Assembly: GCF_029689925.1 (NCBI RefSeq)
Contig: NZ_CP121445.1
Coordinates: forward strand, 3,580,501 to 3,644,500
DNA: 64,000 bases
From: Anaerocolumna sp. AGMB13025
GTDB taxonomy: Bacteria > Bacillota > Clostridia > Lachnospirales > Lachnospiraceae
Direction of reading: 5' to 3'
Made by a program: the position numbers and the translations under genes
Notes under the pieces: generated by a model
The model's input: only the letters and a program-made list of their open reading frames with translations
What the model was told of the DNA's origin: nothing
Databases searched by the model: none
Shown: positions 53,314 through 62,970 of the stretch, one piece after another
Numbering within the stretch: position 1 is the first letter of the stretch
Layout of the letters: the number at the start of each line of letters is the position of its first letter

Positions 53314-54900
53314 TTATTTTCCGGTATAATCCGCTTTATCTAACAAATCCCCACACACTACAAATATAAAAACAGATAACACAATACAGCAGAAGGTAAA
53401 CGGTAAGGTACCCAGGAATATCAGTGATTTTGGCAGCAAATAAATTGCCGTTATACTGGCTCCGATTCCAGGTGCCATTACAAGCATAAATAAACTAATT
53501 CCAAGCATTGCTGAGATTAATTTATTAGGCTGCCCGCCAAAAATTCTCTGGCACAATAAGGTATAACTGACAAATATTATACCGGAGGAGGCATATGCAA
53601 GGGCTAAGAACAGATTTAATAACGGCGATGTTTTGCTTACAATGCAAACCACAATAAATATGATTACTGCATCAAAACAAGGTTTTATAATCGTTGTCAT
53701 CGAGGCTGCGACTATCTTCTTTATAGACTTTTCCGGTATCAGATAAATATATGGTTTCGTAAGTTCATCGGACAATCTCCCAAGTATGGTGAAAAAAAAC
53801 TGTACATAAACCAAAATACCAAGCACCAGGTAAACGGAAGATTCTGCCTTCATAAAATAACATAAAATCCCAGACCCGCCTGCAGCCAATACCGTATAGG
53901 TATCTAAAAACAATAGCCTGCTGGTTCGTTTCTTTTCCAAAAAATGCTTATAATATATTGCACTGGCTCCTTGGCCGCCTTGAAAACCGGTATCCTTCTC
54001 CTTTACTTTAATCTTTCTGATGTTTACCGTTTTCCTGCCGTTTTTAGCATCCTGAAGTTTATTATAGACTACCTCCGTACTAGTCAGTACATCTTCGTAA
54101 TAATCCGCTTCCCCGGAAGTAAATAACGATATGATTATGATACTGCTACCAAAGAATAAAAGTAATGACAAGATAAGCAGACCTGCATTACCTTCTACTG
54201 TTGCACAGATAAACATAACCGTCCAGCCTGTAACCGGAAGGAACTGAAACGGTTTATAACTCATCAGATTTAAAACTGCCTCAAATATGGTACCTCCATG
54301 CTGCAAATACTGAAAATATATTCCCAAGGCCGTAACTACAAATAAACCATATAATACCGTCTTAACTAACTCCTTGCGTTTCTGGTCACCATTGGAAAAG
54401 ATGTAGATTCCAATGGACAGCAGCTGGCAGAAAAAGATCAGTATCGCATATATAATAAATATATTAAATATAGCTCCCATACCAAGACCAAAACTGCTTT
54501 TTATGGTTTTGACCTGATATAAAATAAATAAGGCACTTAAAAAGGTTGTCGCCATTTGTTTAATGAGTCCATAGATCAGTATTTTTCTCGAAGATACCGG
54601 AGCTACGAACAATAGACCTACATCTGCCATACTAAATAATGTGGAGCCCGTAGATAAACCTGTGGTAACAAAGGAATATAAAAATAAGAAACCGATACCG
54701 GCTGTAACCATATATAAAATACGGACATCACTAAAGTTTTTTGGGTTCCCTGGCTGGCTGCCGGAGGAACCGGATGTAACAATCATTATTGTAATAACTG
54801 CTATAATAAATAAATATAGGATTAATAACGCCGGCTTTTTCCTTAAATTTAAGATTCGGTTTTTTGCAGTAGTTCGTAAGAGATATACTAAAGCTTTCAT
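53314..54900 (-). CDS. ABC exporter permease, large membrane protein
   Basis: 528 residues with about twelve membrane helices, the layout of the putative ABC exporter family (ABC-2-like, YtrC/EcsB-like group). MKALVYLLRTTAKNRILNLRKKPALLILYLF is the typical opening. It acts with the ATPase encoded directly upstream (four-base overlap). Cargo unknown; peptides or lipids are possible. Confidence 0.8.
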   Translation of the reverse strand: MKALVYLLRTTAKNRILNLRKKPALLILYLFIIAVITIMIVTSGSSGSQPGNPKNFSDVRILYMVTAGIGFLFLYSFVTTGLSTGSTLFSMADVGLLFVAPVSSRKILIYGLIKQMATTFLSALFILYQVKTIKSSFGLGMGAIFNIFIIYAILIFFCQLLSIGIYIFSNGDQKRKELVKTVLYGLFVVTALGIYFQYLQHGGTIFEAVLNLMSYKPFQFLPVTGWTVMFICATVEGNAGLLILSLLLFFGSSIIIISLFTSGEADYYEDVLTSTEVVYNKLQDAKNGRKTVNIRKIKVKEKDTGFQGGQGASAIYYKHFLEKKRTSRLLFLDTYTVLAAGGSGILCYFMKAESSVYLVLGILVYVQFFFTILGRLSDELTKPYIYLIPEKSIKKIVAASMTTIIKPCFDAVIIFIVVCIVSKTSPLLNLFLALAYASSGIIFVSYTLLCQRIFGGQPNKLISAMLGISLFMLVMAPGIGASITAIYLLPKSLIFLGTLPFTFCCIVLSVFIFVVCGDLLDKADYTGK

Positions 54901-55628
54901 TCGCTCACCCTGCCTTTGTTGGTCCTGCCACTCTCTGTAATATCAAAAAATAATTTCTCAAGATCCTCACCGGTACCCTCTATTTCTACCCGTGACCTGG
55001 AGGCGGCTATTTTACCGTTCATCATTATATTGGCACTGTCCCAGAATTCTGCCACGCTGTCAAGCATATGGGTACTTAATAAAATCGATCTTCCCTCTTT
55101 TTTATATTCCACCAGCATAGTTTTTAATTCCTTAATCGCATGGGGATCCAAACCCACCAGTGGTTCATCAAATAACAAGACTCTGGGAGCAGGGAGCAGA
55201 CCGCAGCAGATACTTACCTTTTGCTGCATGCCCTTTGATAATTCATTTCCTAATTTATTTTTTTTATCGTCTAGTTCAAACCGTTCAAACAGTTCCTCTG
55301 CCCGTTCCTTCCAATTCTCTAACGAATACGCCCTGGCTATAAACTCCATGTGTTCCCAGATTGTTAACATATCATATAAGGCAGGCAACTCCGGAATATA
55401 ACCCAGATTCCTTTTAGCCTCCAAGGATTTATTCTTCTTTCCGCATATCAGAATTTCTCCCTGAAATCTTAAAAGCCCCGCAATACTTTTTATAATGGTA
55501 GACTTCCCCGCACCATTGGGACCGGCCAGTATTGATATTTCACCCGGTCTTACTGTGAATAGTAAGGAATCATTCGCTAAAAACTTCCCATACCTTTTCG
55601 TAACATTCTTAACTTCAATCATAAGCAT
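54897..55628 (-). CDS. ABC transporter ATP-binding protein
   Basis: 243 residues. Walker A GPNGAGKSTIIKSIAGLL, signature LSKGMQQKVSICCGLL and Walker B VLLFDEPLVGLDP are intact. It powers the adjacent membrane protein. ATG 55628 with GGAG five bases upstream; another ATG lies two codons later. Divergent from the MocR regulator, which may control it. Confidence 0.9.
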   Translation of the reverse strand: MLMIEVKNVTKRYGKFLANDSLLFTVRPGEISILAGPNGAGKSTIIKSIAGLLRFQGEILICGKKNKSLEAKRNLGYIPELPALYDMLTIWEHMEFIARAYSLENWKERAEELFERFELDDKKNKLGNELSKGMQQKVSICCGLLPAPRVLLFDEPLVGLDPHAIKELKTMLVEYKKEGRSILLSTHMLDSVAEFWDSANIMMNGKIAASRSRVEIEGTGEDLEKLFFDITESGRTNKGRVSE

Positions 55629-55825
55629 TAAATCTCCTTTTACGAATTTCCTTTTCTATATAAAGCATAAAATCCAAAACGGCTAAACAAGCTATTAATA
55701 GTATCTAATTATCTCATACATTTTCTGGAATTTCAACATTTAACTTGCCAAATCTATCTATAACTGGTATTCTTCTATCATATACAAATCAAATTTTTAA
55801 CCATACCACTTTGGAGGTGACAATT

Positions 55826-57235
55826 TTGCTGACTGTAGGTATTGATCCCCTTTCGTCCATTCCTATATATGAACAAATCTATACGTACATTAAAGATGAA
55901 ATTAAAAATGGCAGTCTGCCTTATCACTATAAACTGCCTTCAACCAGGAACCTGGCTGCCAATCTTTTGGTCAGCCGCAATACGGTGGATATGTCTTATG
56001 CCCAATTAGTATCAGAAGGTTATATTGAAGCAATCCCTAAAAGCGGATATTATGTTGCCATGGTTTCCGATTTAGTAAATATAACTCCAAAACAGATTAA
56101 GAAACCTAAGTCCACGGCTAAAGCAAAAATACCTTATGACTATGACTTTTCACCCTTTGCCATCGATATCAATAATTTCCCTTTTAATATCTGGCGTAAG
56201 TTATCCAAAAACTGTATGAACGAATATAATAATGACTTATTTCTTCTTGGCAACAATCAAGGAGATGAAAGCCTGCGGCTTGCTATAGGAAGATATCTTC
56301 ACGAATCCCGTGGTGTAAACTGCGGTGAGGAACAAATCCTCATCGGTGCCGGTGCCGATTATCTCCTCCAGTTGTTAGCACAGTTATTCCAATATACGAA
56401 TACCGGAAGTATAGCCATGGAAAATCCCACTTATAAACGGGCTTATAAAATCTTTACCGGACTTCACTACCAGGTAATCCCAATTGCTTTGGATCAAAGT
56501 GGTATAAAAACCGATTATCTGGAACATACCCCTGCCGATGTAGTATATGTAACCCCCTCCCACCAGTATCCTCTTGGAATTGTTATGCCAATCAAACGGC
56601 GGATGGAACTATTACAATGGGCAGGTAAATCTCCGGACCGCTATATTATTGAGGATGATCATGACAGTGAATTCCGTTACAAAGGAAAACCCATCCCGTC
56701 TCTCCAGGGAATTGATTCGTCGGATAAGGTAATTTATCTTGGAACCTTTTCCAGAGCCGTAGCACCTGCTATCCGGGTTGGATATATGGTTCTTCCCAAA
56801 AGACTGCTGGAATTATACAGACAGCACTTATATTATTATTCCTCTACTGTGTCCAGAGTCGACCAGAATATTATTACACACTTCATAACAGACGGCTTTT
56901 TTGAGAGGCACCTAAATAAAATGAGAAAAATATATAAAGGCAAACATGATCTGGTGATTCAAAGTTTAAAGGTATTTAAAGATAAGGTAACAGTGGAGGG
57001 GGAAAACGGCGGACTACATTTGGTTCTTCACTTTAAAAGCCACGCCACGGAAAAAGAACTGATTGCTGCCGCCGCCAAATGTAATATTAAGTTGTATGGA
57101 CTCAGTGAACATTATATAACTCTGCCCTCAGAGTCTGGCTTCCCCTCTATTCTGCTTGGCTATGCCAATATAGCGGAGGATAGAATACCCTCTGGTATTT
57201 CAGCCCTTTACCATGCTCTTAAGGATTATTTATAG
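55826..57235 (+). CDS. MocR/GabR-like regulator with Lys-to-Arg at the PLP site
   Basis: 469 residues. A GntR winged helix (about 8-75; IPIYEQIYTYIKDEI, LPSTRNLAANLLVSRNTVDMSY) is fused to an aminotransferase-like domain with IGAGADYLLQLLAQLF and IIEDDHDSEFRY. The internal-aldimine lysine normally found in GTFSK is Arg310 (GTFSRAVAPAIRVGYMVLP, codon AGA), so a covalent PLP Schiff base is not expected. I start at TTG 55826 because GGAGGTGA lies just upstream. It probably regulates the divergent ABC transporter or itself. Confidence 0.82.
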   Translation: MLTVGIDPLSSIPIYEQIYTYIKDEIKNGSLPYHYKLPSTRNLAANLLVSRNTVDMSYAQLVSEGYIEAIPKSGYYVAMVSDLVNITPKQIKKPKSTAKAKIPYDYDFSPFAIDINNFPFNIWRKLSKNCMNEYNNDLFLLGNNQGDESLRLAIGRYLHESRGVNCGEEQILIGAGADYLLQLLAQLFQYTNTGSIAMENPTYKRAYKIFTGLHYQVIPIALDQSGIKTDYLEHTPADVVYVTPSHQYPLGIVMPIKRRMELLQWAGKSPDRYIIEDDHDSEFRYKGKPIPSLQGIDSSDKVIYLGTFSRAVAPAIRVGYMVLPKRLLELYRQHLYYYSSTVSRVDQNIITHFITDGFFERHLNKMRKIYKGKHDLVIQSLKVFKDKVTVEGENGGLHLVLHFKSHATEKELIAAAAKCNIKLYGLSEHYITLPSESGFPSILLGYANIAEDRIPSGISALYHALKDYL

Positions 57236-57315
57236 AAAAACAGCAAATCTGGAACAGCAATGAAAGCTCCTGACTGGTATACTTTAAATAACTTACAGAA
57301 AGGTTTGGTGACAGC

Positions 57316-58209
57316 TTGAATTACAGCAAGGATATGGAACGATGTATCGATTATGTGGAAGAACATATTAAGGATAATTTAACTGCTGAAACAATAGCTC
57401 TTGCAATGGGATATTCCGTATATCATTTCTGCCGTGTATTTTGTATCTGCAAAGGGATTCCATTAATGGAATATGTGCGTAAAAGGAAATTATCCTTATC
57501 CTCTACTGAGTTATTTCAAGGGAAAAAAATTATCGACATTGCCTTAGAATATGGATTCGAAACACCGGGTGGTTACGCCAAAGCCTTTCGTAAAGAATTT
57601 CATTTCAGCCCTACCCAGTATGCAGCGCGGATGGCCGGATTTCTGGAGTTAAAGTCAGATCAGAATATCGGAGGTTATATGATGAAACCAGTTATTATGA
57701 AAAAAGCAGCTTTTAAGGCAGCTGGTTACGGGATTAAAACCAATGTAACCGGCAGCAGTTATACGAAAGATATTGCATCTTTTTGGAGCTATTACGAAGG
57801 TGAAAACTTAGAATCAAAACTTTATCAGATTCTGAATCCCGAGACTCACGGTGAGGTTGGCTTATGTATACCTTCCCCAGAGGATGGAACTTTAACTTAT
57901 CTTTTAGGGGTTATTGTTACCGATTTTGAAAACGTTACTGAGGATATGCTCACCATTGAAGTACCAGAAGCGGAATATGCCGTTTTTACAACACCCCCTG
58001 TTGACACCACTATGGATACCGATCAGGATGAATTTGCAGCTATTATTAAAAGTACCTGGAAATATATCTTTACCGAATGGTTTACAGACAGCGGATATAT
58101 TTATGATGAAACAAAACTTGATTTTGAATATTATGATGAACGTTGTCACCAACGCCTAGACACTGTTATGGAAATTTATGTTCCTGTAAAGAAAATAAAT
58201 GCAAAATAA
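57316..58209 (+). CDS. AraC-type regulator with GyrI-like ligand domain
   Basis: 297 residues. Two AraC helix-turn-helix motifs (about 10-105; ALAMGYSVYHFCRVFCICKGIPLMEYVRKRKL, ALEYGFETPGGYAKAFRKEFHFSPTQY) are followed by a GyrI-like effector-binding domain (about 120-297). Such proteins (Rob/SoxS/BmrR-like) often respond to drugs. Start TTG 57316 fits the usual MN-x-x-x-x-M opening. It ends in a perfect hairpin terminator. Confidence 0.85.
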   Translation: MNYSKDMERCIDYVEEHIKDNLTAETIALAMGYSVYHFCRVFCICKGIPLMEYVRKRKLSLSSTELFQGKKIIDIALEYGFETPGGYAKAFRKEFHFSPTQYAARMAGFLELKSDQNIGGYMMKPVIMKKAAFKAAGYGIKTNVTGSSYTKDIASFWSYYEGENLESKLYQILNPETHGEVGLCIPSPEDGTLTYLLGVIVTDFENVTEDMLTIEVPEAEYAVFTTPPVDTTMDTDQDEFAAIIKSTWKYIFTEWFTDSGYIYDETKLDFEYYDERCHQRLDTVMEIYVPVKKINAK

Positions 58210-58228
58210 GAAAAACCTTTATGCTACA

Positions 58229-58267
58229 CATGAGGAAAGGGGGAATAAAATTCCCCCTTTCCTCATG
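58229..58267 (+). terminator. Strong terminator after the AraC gene
   Basis: An 18-bp perfect stem, CATGAGGAAAGGGGGAAT with its complement, around an AAA loop. It lies 20 bases past the stop. The T-run after it is interrupted (CGATATTTTTAT). Confidence 0.8.
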
Positions 58268-58419
58268 CGATATTTTTATAATAATATTATTTCCAAAATA
58301 CTAAAAATTATTTATTAAATTCAATTTCTGTTAATCCATAATTGTATATATCTTTTAAATTCTTATAAAGGATATTTAAAATAATTTTTATGTTAGGTGA
58401 TTCCTTAATTTTAACTTTA

Positions 58420-58523
58420 TTTTATCAGTATATCTTATTTCCTTATCCTATTGCATTATCTTATTAGCCTATCTTTAACACTATCTTTTAACTATATCTA
58501 ATTACTCTATCTTATTACGTTAT
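58420..58523. repeat. ATCTTATT-type simple repeat
   Basis: CTATCTTATTA-like units recur about eight times with variation (ATCTTATTTCC, ATCTTATTAGCCT, ATCTTTAACACT) up to the stop of the next gene. The rest of 58268-58419 is AT-rich and empty. Confidence 0.6.
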
Positions 58524-58952
58524 TTATTTTTTCAAAATATCCAAAATGATATTCGTCGGGAATAATCTATGCTCAAATAACAATGCCATGGATAAAGCTG
58601 CCTGGACCAATCCTATGAAAAAGAACAAAACATGGAGGAACGCAACTGCCTGCAGCATAATTACCTGCACTACAATCCATATAACCAAAGCCCAGCTAAA
58701 AACACTGCTTATATATCCCTGGTATTTCGATTTAGCAAAAAACATTGCTCCGCTAAATAAATTACCAAGACCGATTACACAAAATAAAAGCAGTCCAGGT
58801 ATAAAAAAATCATGAAAAGGTGACTTCTTTAACATATCTACCGGGGCTCCAAGGGGTGATAACGGATCTGTAATTGCCGCAAAACCACCAAATAATGCAC
58901 CTACGCCAACCAGAATATGTAAGACTATTAAACTTCGATATACTATCTTCAT
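58524..58952 (-). CDS. Four-helix membrane protein, function unknown
   Basis: 142 residues with four predicted membrane helices (about 5-27, 46-70, 77-98, 103-128). Short Gly-rich turns (GALFGGFAAITDPLSPLG; GLGNLFSGAMFF) look like a DoxX- or DUF4064-type small membrane family, but I cannot name it. ATG with AGGAGG upstream. Stands alone. Confidence 0.6.
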   Translation of the reverse strand: MKIVYRSLIVLHILVGVGALFGGFAAITDPLSPLGAPVDMLKKSPFHDFFIPGLLLFCVIGLGNLFSGAMFFAKSKYQGYISSVFSWALVIWIVVQVIMLQAVAFLHVLFFFIGLVQAALSMALLFEHRLFPTNIILDILKK

Positions 58953-59216
58953 TAAAACCTCCTGTAAGTTATCAGATTATTGTATTACCCACAATGTTTT
59001 ATCTAATTTAGTTTCATACTACTGCCTTTACATATTTTTGTTGACAGATTTTTTTATGTCTATTTTTACCATTTCTCTTATATTTTTTCTCTCTTTGTTA
59101 TTGAATACTTTAACTTAATGTCCAAAATAAAAGCCCTAACCATAAGCTTATAATATATTTAATTTAATTATATGACTATATCAAGTAAAATGTCAAATTA
59201 TTTACCTGGAAAATGT

Positions 59217-59272
59217 AAAAAAGCTGTTACTCAATTTAAGCATATTTCACACTTAAATGTAACAGCTTTTTT
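59217..59272. terminator. Bidirectional terminator
   Basis: AAAAAAGCTGTTAC pairs with GTAACAGCTTTTTT, plus an inner TTAAG/CTTAA stem. Lies between the membrane-protein gene and the peptidase-locus genes. The rest of 58953-59427 shows nothing else. Confidence 0.8.
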
Positions 59273-59427
59273 AATGTCATGATTAAAATGCGGACAAAGT
59301 CGTGTATCAACGTATAAAACTTACTATAAGTAATTCTATTATTAATAAATTCTACTGTTACTATTTTGAAAAATTCTATATTTCCGTCATCTTATGTAAC
59401 AGTCTGTAATTAACATGATGGATAATT

Positions 59428-59799
59428 TTATTGCGATATAATTTTATACTGAATTGAGCCTATATTAATCCGGTCATCAAAAAGCGTATACCCATATATC
59501 CATTCACTACCATCCTTTTTCCTCATTTTAATATCTACTGACGTTACCCATCCTTTACCTGTATTGAATTTGGGATGAGTAAATTTCATATTAAGCGCGT
59601 CATCCATATAGTCTTTAATTTCATCAACATTTGTTATCGTCTTAGTATTTAATCCATCAGCATCTGATGTTTTTACCTGAATCTCATATATATTATCTGT
59701 ATTTACTTTTATATGATAAGTTTTATTATATAATATGAGATATATAATTACCATAACTAAAACAAATAGTAAAGAAAGTATTACTTTTTTTGATTTCAT
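59428..59799 (-). CDS. Membrane-anchored hypothetical protein
   Basis: 123 residues: one membrane helix (about 5-25, VILSLLFVLVMVIIYLIL) followed by an extracytoplasmic beta-rich domain (VNTDNIYEIQVKTSDADGLNTKTI ... GYTLFDDRINIGSIQYK). Not a known family to me. It directly follows the peptidase-like gene (20 bases), so it may be its partner or inhibitor. ATG 59799 is preferred over GTG 59811. Confidence 0.6.
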   Translation of the reverse strand: MKSKKVILSLLFVLVMVIIYLILYNKTYHIKVNTDNIYEIQVKTSDADGLNTKTITNVDEIKDYMDDALNMKFTHPKFNTGKGWVTSVDIKMRKKDGSEWIYGYTLFDDRINIGSIQYKIISQ

Positions 59800-59819
59800 T
59801 ATGTCTTCCACTCTTTCAT

Positions 59820-60863
59820 CTAACCGATTATCATATCGCTTTGAGTAATATTCATATAGATTCCTGAATTACCATGCCCATTATTTATAATTAAATATGC
59901 ACTTCCAGTTGAATATTCGATGAAACTATATCCAGTTGCCCAATGAGCACCTAACGAAGATGAAGCAATAAAACCAGCTATGTATGGAGTATCAGATGAT
60001 AAGCATCTAACAATATCTGCTGAGTTAGTTGTAGACAAGTAAATATCTTGAATTATATCTCGATCATTATAATAATTCATTATTCCAAAATATACATCAC
60101 CAGCATCACTTGATGCAGGTATGTAATTTTCAAGATATTTTATTAAGGTTACTTCAGATGAAAGATTACTGGGTATAATATTGGAATCACGATGCAAATC
60201 TAAATAACGTAAATACATTGCCGCTGCATTAGCACCACATATGCCATTAGGATTGTAAGAATAGTTTGGTAACGAGTACCTTAGCGAGTAGGTTTGTGAT
60301 GAGGCAGATGCTCTTGCAGAATCAGTCTGTGTATTGGGTGAAGTACTAATTTGTAATATATTAGGCACTGTTTGAGGGTCGAGGACGCTACTATCACTGC
60401 CATACAAATTAGACGTATTTAGATTTTTTCTATCTACCTCCTTTTCACCAAATAAATCATACACATAATTTTTATCTGTTCCATTTTCCTCAAAATACTC
60501 AAATGCACCATTATAATATTTTTTCACATCGTCTGACGAATAAATAGATTCACTTATAAATGAAAATTCAGGAATGCTTAAATCCCTAATATTAATGATA
60601 ATATAACCTATATCCAATTTAAATAATACAGCTATTAGTTCATCATTTAAATTATATAAAGGATAAACATCCACTATTTTTTGTTTACAATTGTTTGCTG
60701 TTATAAATTCTTCAGCATATTCTTTCAGAGAATTGTATCGTGACTCACTTAAATCATCACTAAAAATTTCTCTACTCGAACTAGCCGCCAAAGCAATATT
60801 TGCATTCATATAGAATAAGGAAAAACATAAGATGATACAAAATAATTTTTTAATACCTTTCAT
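59820..60863 (-). CDS. Secreted cysteine peptidase-like protein (C39/C10-like)
   Basis: 347 residues. Signal peptide (1-27, cleavage near ALAASS), then a propeptide-like region (about 28-190) with FKLDIGYIIINI. The last 150 residues resemble a papain-fold peptidase: Cys209 in GICGANAAAMYLRYLD, His307 in SLGAHWATGYS and Asn327 or Asn328 in IINNGHG. It probably cleaves peptides outside the cell or processes a secreted substrate. ATG with AGGAGG. In an operon with the small membrane protein. Confidence 0.65.
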   Translation of the reverse strand: MKGIKKLFCIILCFSLFYMNANIALAASSSREIFSDDLSESRYNSLKEYAEEFITANNCKQKIVDVYPLYNLNDELIAVLFKLDIGYIIINIRDLSIPEFSFISESIYSSDDVKKYYNGAFEYFEENGTDKNYVYDLFGEKEVDRKNLNTSNLYGSDSSVLDPQTVPNILQISTSPNTQTDSARASASSQTYSLRYSLPNYSYNPNGICGANAAAMYLRYLDLHRDSNIIPSNLSSEVTLIKYLENYIPASSDAGDVYFGIMNYYNDRDIIQDIYLSTTNSADIVRCLSSDTPYIAGFIASSSLGAHWATGYSFIEYSTGSAYLIINNGHGNSGIYMNITQSDMIIG

Positions 60864-61081
60864 TTACACACCTCCTAATAGTTTTATAAGTCGACTTATG
60901 TAATTTTTATCATATCACGCATTCCAAAATATGTCAATTATTTTCCAGGATTCTTTTCCATAAATAGTAAAGACCGGAATGCCTCACTAATTAGTTCTAT
61001 GAGGTTTCCAGCCATTTTTATAAAATCTTTGAAAACTTATATGAATCTAGCTATAAAGTTATTAAACTTAGTCCCTCAAAA

Positions 61082-62026
61082 TCAATACAAGTGTTTAGAA
61101 AAATAATCCCGTCCGAAAGCAATATCCTTTTGCATCTGTGCTTTTAATCCCTCCAGGGAATCGAATTTAGTTTCCTTTCTTTCCATGGCATATAAGGAAA
61201 CTTCAATGGAAGCCCCGTATAAATCCTCATCAAAATCAAAAATATAGGTTTCGACCCTGGGTTCCGGCGTGGTACCCACCGTAGGATTGTATCCGATATT
61301 CGTAACACCCGGATACTTTATGCCATTGATTGTAGTAATGGATGCATACACGCCTTTGGGCGGCAGCAGTTTATGGGCGGGAGGAATTAGATTAACCGTT
61401 GGAAATCCTAAGGTACGACCGATTTTTCTCCCATGCTGCACTTCTCCGATTAAGGTATAAGGTTTTCCTAACATGTTATTTGCTTTCTCCATATGTCCTT
61501 CTATTATTTCATTCCGGATAAGGGTACTGCTGATAACCTGTTCTTCCATTATAATATTATCATAAATTTTAATCTTATCATATACAATCAGTTCATAACC
61601 GTAAATTGCGGATAGTTCCTTAAGCATGGCAACGTTACCCTTGCGGTTATGACCAAAACCAAAATCGGAACCGACTACAATCATTTTTGCATCCAGTTTT
61701 TCAATCAGGATATCTTTTATAAAGCTTTCCGGTTCCATAGATGCGGTTTCTTCCGTAAACGGATAAGAAACCAGTACATCCAGACCACTTTGCTCCAGTA
61801 AATACCGTTTTTCTTCTTCCGTATAAATGGTATCTATTTCTTTATCTGAAAACAGGTTGTCCGGATGAAACATAAAGGTGAACATCACTGCCTGCAAACC
61901 TTGTTTTTTCTGTTCCAGAATTTTATTTAACAGAAGTTGGTGTCCACGATGGATTCCGTCAAACTTGCCTAAAGATACGGCGGAATTATAAAGTTTAATA
62001 TCTGTCCTACCTGTTATATATTCCAT
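61082..62026 (-). CDS. ribF: Bifunctional riboflavin kinase/FMN adenylyltransferase
   Basis: 314 residues, normal length. N-terminal FAD synthetase half with LGKFDGIHRGHQLLL and VVGSDFGFGHNRKG, C-terminal riboflavin kinase half with GEVQHGRKIGRTLGFPTVNL and GVYASITTINGIKYPGVTNIG. It converts riboflavin to FMN and FAD. ATG with AGGAG. Follows truB by 17 bases, as in many Firmicutes. Confidence 0.95.
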   Translation of the reverse strand: MEYITGRTDIKLYNSAVSLGKFDGIHRGHQLLLNKILEQKKQGLQAVMFTFMFHPDNLFSDKEIDTIYTEEEKRYLLEQSGLDVLVSYPFTEETASMEPESFIKDILIEKLDAKMIVVGSDFGFGHNRKGNVAMLKELSAIYGYELIVYDKIKIYDNIIMEEQVISSTLIRNEIIEGHMEKANNMLGKPYTLIGEVQHGRKIGRTLGFPTVNLIPPAHKLLPPKGVYASITTINGIKYPGVTNIGYNPTVGTTPEPRVETYIFDFDEDLYGASIEVSLYAMERKETKFDSLEGLKAQMQKDIAFGRDYFSKHLY

Positions 62027-62043
62027 ACGAATTACTCCTATTA

Positions 62044-62967
62044 TTATAAAAACATCTTTACCGGTTTAAATAATTTATCTTTTGAACAATACTCATATAT
62101 GCCAATGAATTGTCTCTCATGATCATATACTCTGACTATTCGCTCTATTTCATTACTGTTACCCTCCAAAAACAGAACGGTATGATGTTCTGCCTGTTCC
62201 AGACGGAAACTGTTACCATTATAAATGTTTTTTGTAAATTCTTCTAATACTACTACCTTTTCATAGTTTGGAAACATATCCTCTGGTTTCATGAGGATAT
62301 CTGTAAGCTTGTCCTGATCAATCAGAACCTGGATTTGGGACAGTTTTAAGCTGTCTGAAAGTGCAAACGCTCCTGATCTTGTTCTTAGCAGAGTCTTCAT
62401 ACAGCCTCCGCAATTTAGACGTTCCCCAATATCATGGCATAAGGTCCTGATATAAGTTCCTTTTGAACAGTCAACTGATATTCTGACTTCATGGTCTGCT
62501 TCATTAAACTCAAGAATACGGATGTCAGAGATCCTAACTCTTCTGGTTTCCCTTTCCACTTCTTTACCGGCTCTTGCCAGCTCGTACAAACGCTTGCCAT
62601 TTACCTTGATTGCAGAATACATCGGCGGCAGCTGGTCATACTCACCGATAAAACTTAGAATGGTTTTTGTTATCTGGTCTCTGTCCGCCGTTACAGGGAA
62701 TGAATTAAGTACTGAACCGGTTATATCCTGGGTATCTGTAACAATCCCCAGTTTTAAAACCGCTTCATAGGTTTTACTTTTCTCTGTCAGCATATCGCAT
62801 AATTTTGTAGCATTTCCAAAACAAACAGGCAGTACCCCTTCGGCATCGGGGTCTAAGGTTCCGGTATGGCCGATTTTCTTTTGTTTTACCATACCCCTGA
62901 GTTTTGCAACTACATCGTGGGAAGTAAACCCCTTTTCTTTATATACATTGATAATTCCGTTAATCAA
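62044..62967 (-). CDS. truB: tRNA pseudouridine(55) synthase
   Basis: 307 residues. MINGIINVYKEKGFTSHDVVAKLRG, KKIGHTGTLDPDAEGVLPVCFG (catalytic Asp) and GTYIRTLCHDIGERL are the TruB motifs; the C-terminal part (about 230-307) is a divergent RNA-binding tail. It makes pseudouridine 55 in tRNA. Start TTG 62967 just after the nrnA stop, with GGAG upstream. Confidence 0.95.
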   Translation of the reverse strand: MINGIINVYKEKGFTSHDVVAKLRGMVKQKKIGHTGTLDPDAEGVLPVCFGNATKLCDMLTEKSKTYEAVLKLGIVTDTQDITGSVLNSFPVTADRDQITKTILSFIGEYDQLPPMYSAIKVNGKRLYELARAGKEVERETRRVRISDIRILEFNEADHEVRISVDCSKGTYIRTLCHDIGERLNCGGCMKTLLRTRSGAFALSDSLKLSQIQVLIDQDKLTDILMKPEDMFPNYEKVVVLEEFTKNIYNGNSFRLEQAEHHTVLFLEGNSNEIERIVRVYDHERQFIGIYEYCSKDKLFKPVKMFL

Positions 62968-62970
62968 GTT

